Source of the DNA: CAMDHY01 sp046156265
Lineage (GTDB): Bacteria > Pseudomonadota > Alphaproteobacteria > Rhizobiales > Segnochrobactraceae
Length of the DNA stretch: 64,000 nucleotides
Direction: 5' to 3'
Assembly (NCBI RefSeq): GCF_046156265.1
Contig: NZ_JAWDIR010000022.1
Coordinates: 434,001 to 498,000 of the forward strand
Part shown: positions 63,062 through 64,000 of the stretch, piece by piece
Layout: the number at the start of each line of letters is the position of its first letter
How positions within the stretch are numbered: the stretch's first letter is position 1
Program-made: the position numbers and the translations under genes
The notes under the pieces: model-generated
The model's input: the letters and a program-made list of their open reading frames with translations, nothing else
What the model was told of the DNA's origin: nothing
The model's database searches: none

Positions 63062-63997
63062 ATGAGCGACTTCATGGCCGAGCTGGAGGCTCGCGAGGGC
63101 TTCCGCTTCCACGCCGGCGAGCAGGTGCTGCAGACTCGTGCCGGGGTTCGCGAGCGCATGGAACTCGTCGGGCGGCGCGCCATCCGCGCCACCATGCCCG
63201 ACGAGCACCGGGAGCTGTTCGAGCGCCTGCCGCTCCTCTTCCTCGGGGCGCGGGACGCCGAGGGCCGGCCATGGGCCGGCGTCGTCACCGGGCCGCCCGG
63301 CTTCGTGCGCACGCCGGACGCCCGCACGCTGGCGGTGCGTGCCCTCCCCTCGCCGGACGACCCGTTCGCGGCGGCCCTCGCCGCCGACGCGCCGATCGGC
63401 GTGCTCGGGATCGAGTTCGCGACGCGGCGGCGCAATCGGGCGAACGGGCGCGTCGCGGCCGTCGGCCACGGCGGATTCCTGGTCGCCGTGGAGGAGAGCT
63501 TCGGCAACTGCCCGAAATACATCGTGCCGCGCGAACTCGCCCCGGCCGACCGCAGCGCGGCCGGCGGCGATGCCGTGCTGTCGGAAGGGCCGCGTCTGTC
63601 GGCGCGGGCGCGGTCGATGGTGACGGCGGCCGACACCCTCTTCCTCGCCACCGTGGCGAGGCCCGGTATCGGCGGCGCCGACGTCTCGCACCGCGGCGGG
63701 CCGGCCGGCTTCGTTGCCGTCGACAATGTCGGCGGCGAGAGCGTGCTGTCGCTGCCCGACTATCCCGGCAACGCCTTCTTCAACTCGTTCGGCAACCTCG
63801 TGACGGACCCGCGCGCCGGGTTGCTGATCGTCGACTTCGCGACGGGCGACACGCTGTCGCTGACGGGGCGAGCGACGGTCAGCTGGGGCGCCGCGAGCCG
63901 CGGCGGTGGTACGGGCCGCACCCTCGCCTTCACCGTCGAGCGCGGCCGGCTGCGGCCGGGCGCGACGGCGCTGCGGGCGTGGCCCATGGCGGACTGA
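63062..63997 (+). CDS. Pyridoxamine-phosphate-oxidase-like (split-barrel flavin) family protein
   Basis: A 311-residue protein with two split-barrel type halves: LPLLFLGARDAEGRPWAGVVTGPPGFVR and ADTLFLATVARPGIGGADVSHRGGPAGFVAV, linked by VEESFGNCPKYIVPRELAP. The SHRGG and NCPKYI segments are typical of the PPOX-like proteins that follow GST genes in proteobacteria. FMN binding is likely, the reaction is unknown. The start at 63062 lies seven bases after the GST stop, so one operon. The gene ends three bases before the window edge. Confidence 0.88.
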   Translation: MSDFMAELEAREGFRFHAGEQVLQTRAGVRERMELVGRRAIRATMPDEHRELFERLPLLFLGARDAEGRPWAGVVTGPPGFVRTPDARTLAVRALPSPDDPFAAALAADAPIGVLGIEFATRRRNRANGRVAAVGHGGFLVAVEESFGNCPKYIVPRELAPADRSAAGGDAVLSEGPRLSARARSMVTAADTLFLATVARPGIGGADVSHRGGPAGFVAVDNVGGESVLSLPDYPGNAFFNSFGNLVTDPRAGLLIVDFATGDTLSLTGRATVSWGAASRGGGTGRTLAFTVERGRLRPGATALRAWPMAD

Positions 63998-64000
63998 GGG

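Overview
The window is a GC-rich (about 70%), densely coding bacterial chromosome segment. It most likely comes from an alphaproteobacterium of the order Hyphomicrobiales (Rhizobiales). Supporting signs are the tail of an NDUFA9-type complex I gene followed by uppP, an FzlA-type GST-fold division protein and queG; a class I lysyl-tRNA synthetase; a DUF952-pyrD pair; a GGDEF/EAL-rich signalling set; and strong purine-rich ribosome sites with many ATGA overlaps. The genus cannot be fixed from the sequence.

Layout. 1-7 kb: envelope, division and tRNA-modification genes (uppP; fzlA-queG-SDR), then DUF1097, ChaC, a small secreted protein and ThpR. 7-14 kb: a Bax-inhibitor-1-like membrane protein, two tandem paralogous diguanylate cyclases, and a YbbA/YbbP-type ABC system divergent from tesA. 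15-24 kb: Tas-like reductase, a ParDE module, argG, a phytase-like esterase, YhhQ queuosine-precursor transporter, rpmB, a small unknown gene, a HAD hydrolase, pyrD, an S24 repressor-like protein and a membrane-anchored nuclease. 24-30 kb: lysK, an orphan histidine kinase, tRNA-Leu(CAG) followed by a decayed integrase fragment, and a GGDEF-EAL protein. 30-36 kb: accessory oxidoreductases with local regulators (LysR divergent from NTF2-like/SDR genes; GMC oxidoreductase; alpha/beta hydrolase divergent from a MarR/OhrR-like gene with three copies of a palindromic operator). 36-45 kb: PRC-barrel protein, amidase, DUF3750, TspO, an AT-hook-like protein, a 976-residue RTX-repeat protein and a Tat-exported beta-carbonic anhydrase. 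45-49 kb: a trehalose operon otsB-GH15-otsA. 49-54 kb: one 1552-residue multidomain glycosyltransferase. 54-64 kb: an EF-G-like GTPase, MsrP, a membrane-anchored GGDEF protein with an NMT1/THI5-type periplasmic sensor, an animal-type haem peroxidase, and a LysR/GST/FMN-binding-type cluster ending at the window edge.

How the genes work together. queG and yhhQ both serve queuosine supply. Four GGDEF proteins make cyclic-di-GMP signalling a theme: the tandem pair keeps the inhibitory RxxD site and the other two lack it. Trehalose synthesis is one translationally coupled operon. The three accessory metabolic clusters at 31, 35 and 62 kb each have a divergent regulator with a dyad over the shared promoter.

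No CRISPR array, intact prophage or recognised defence island was found. The least ordinary items are the giant fused glycosyltransferase with heptamer repeats and hairpins in its linker, the RTX protein made of two array-plus-tail units, the EF-G-like protein with a replaced switch II histidine, the related dyads at the two LysR genes, the triple palindrome at the MarR promoter, and the integrase relic at tRNA-Leu.
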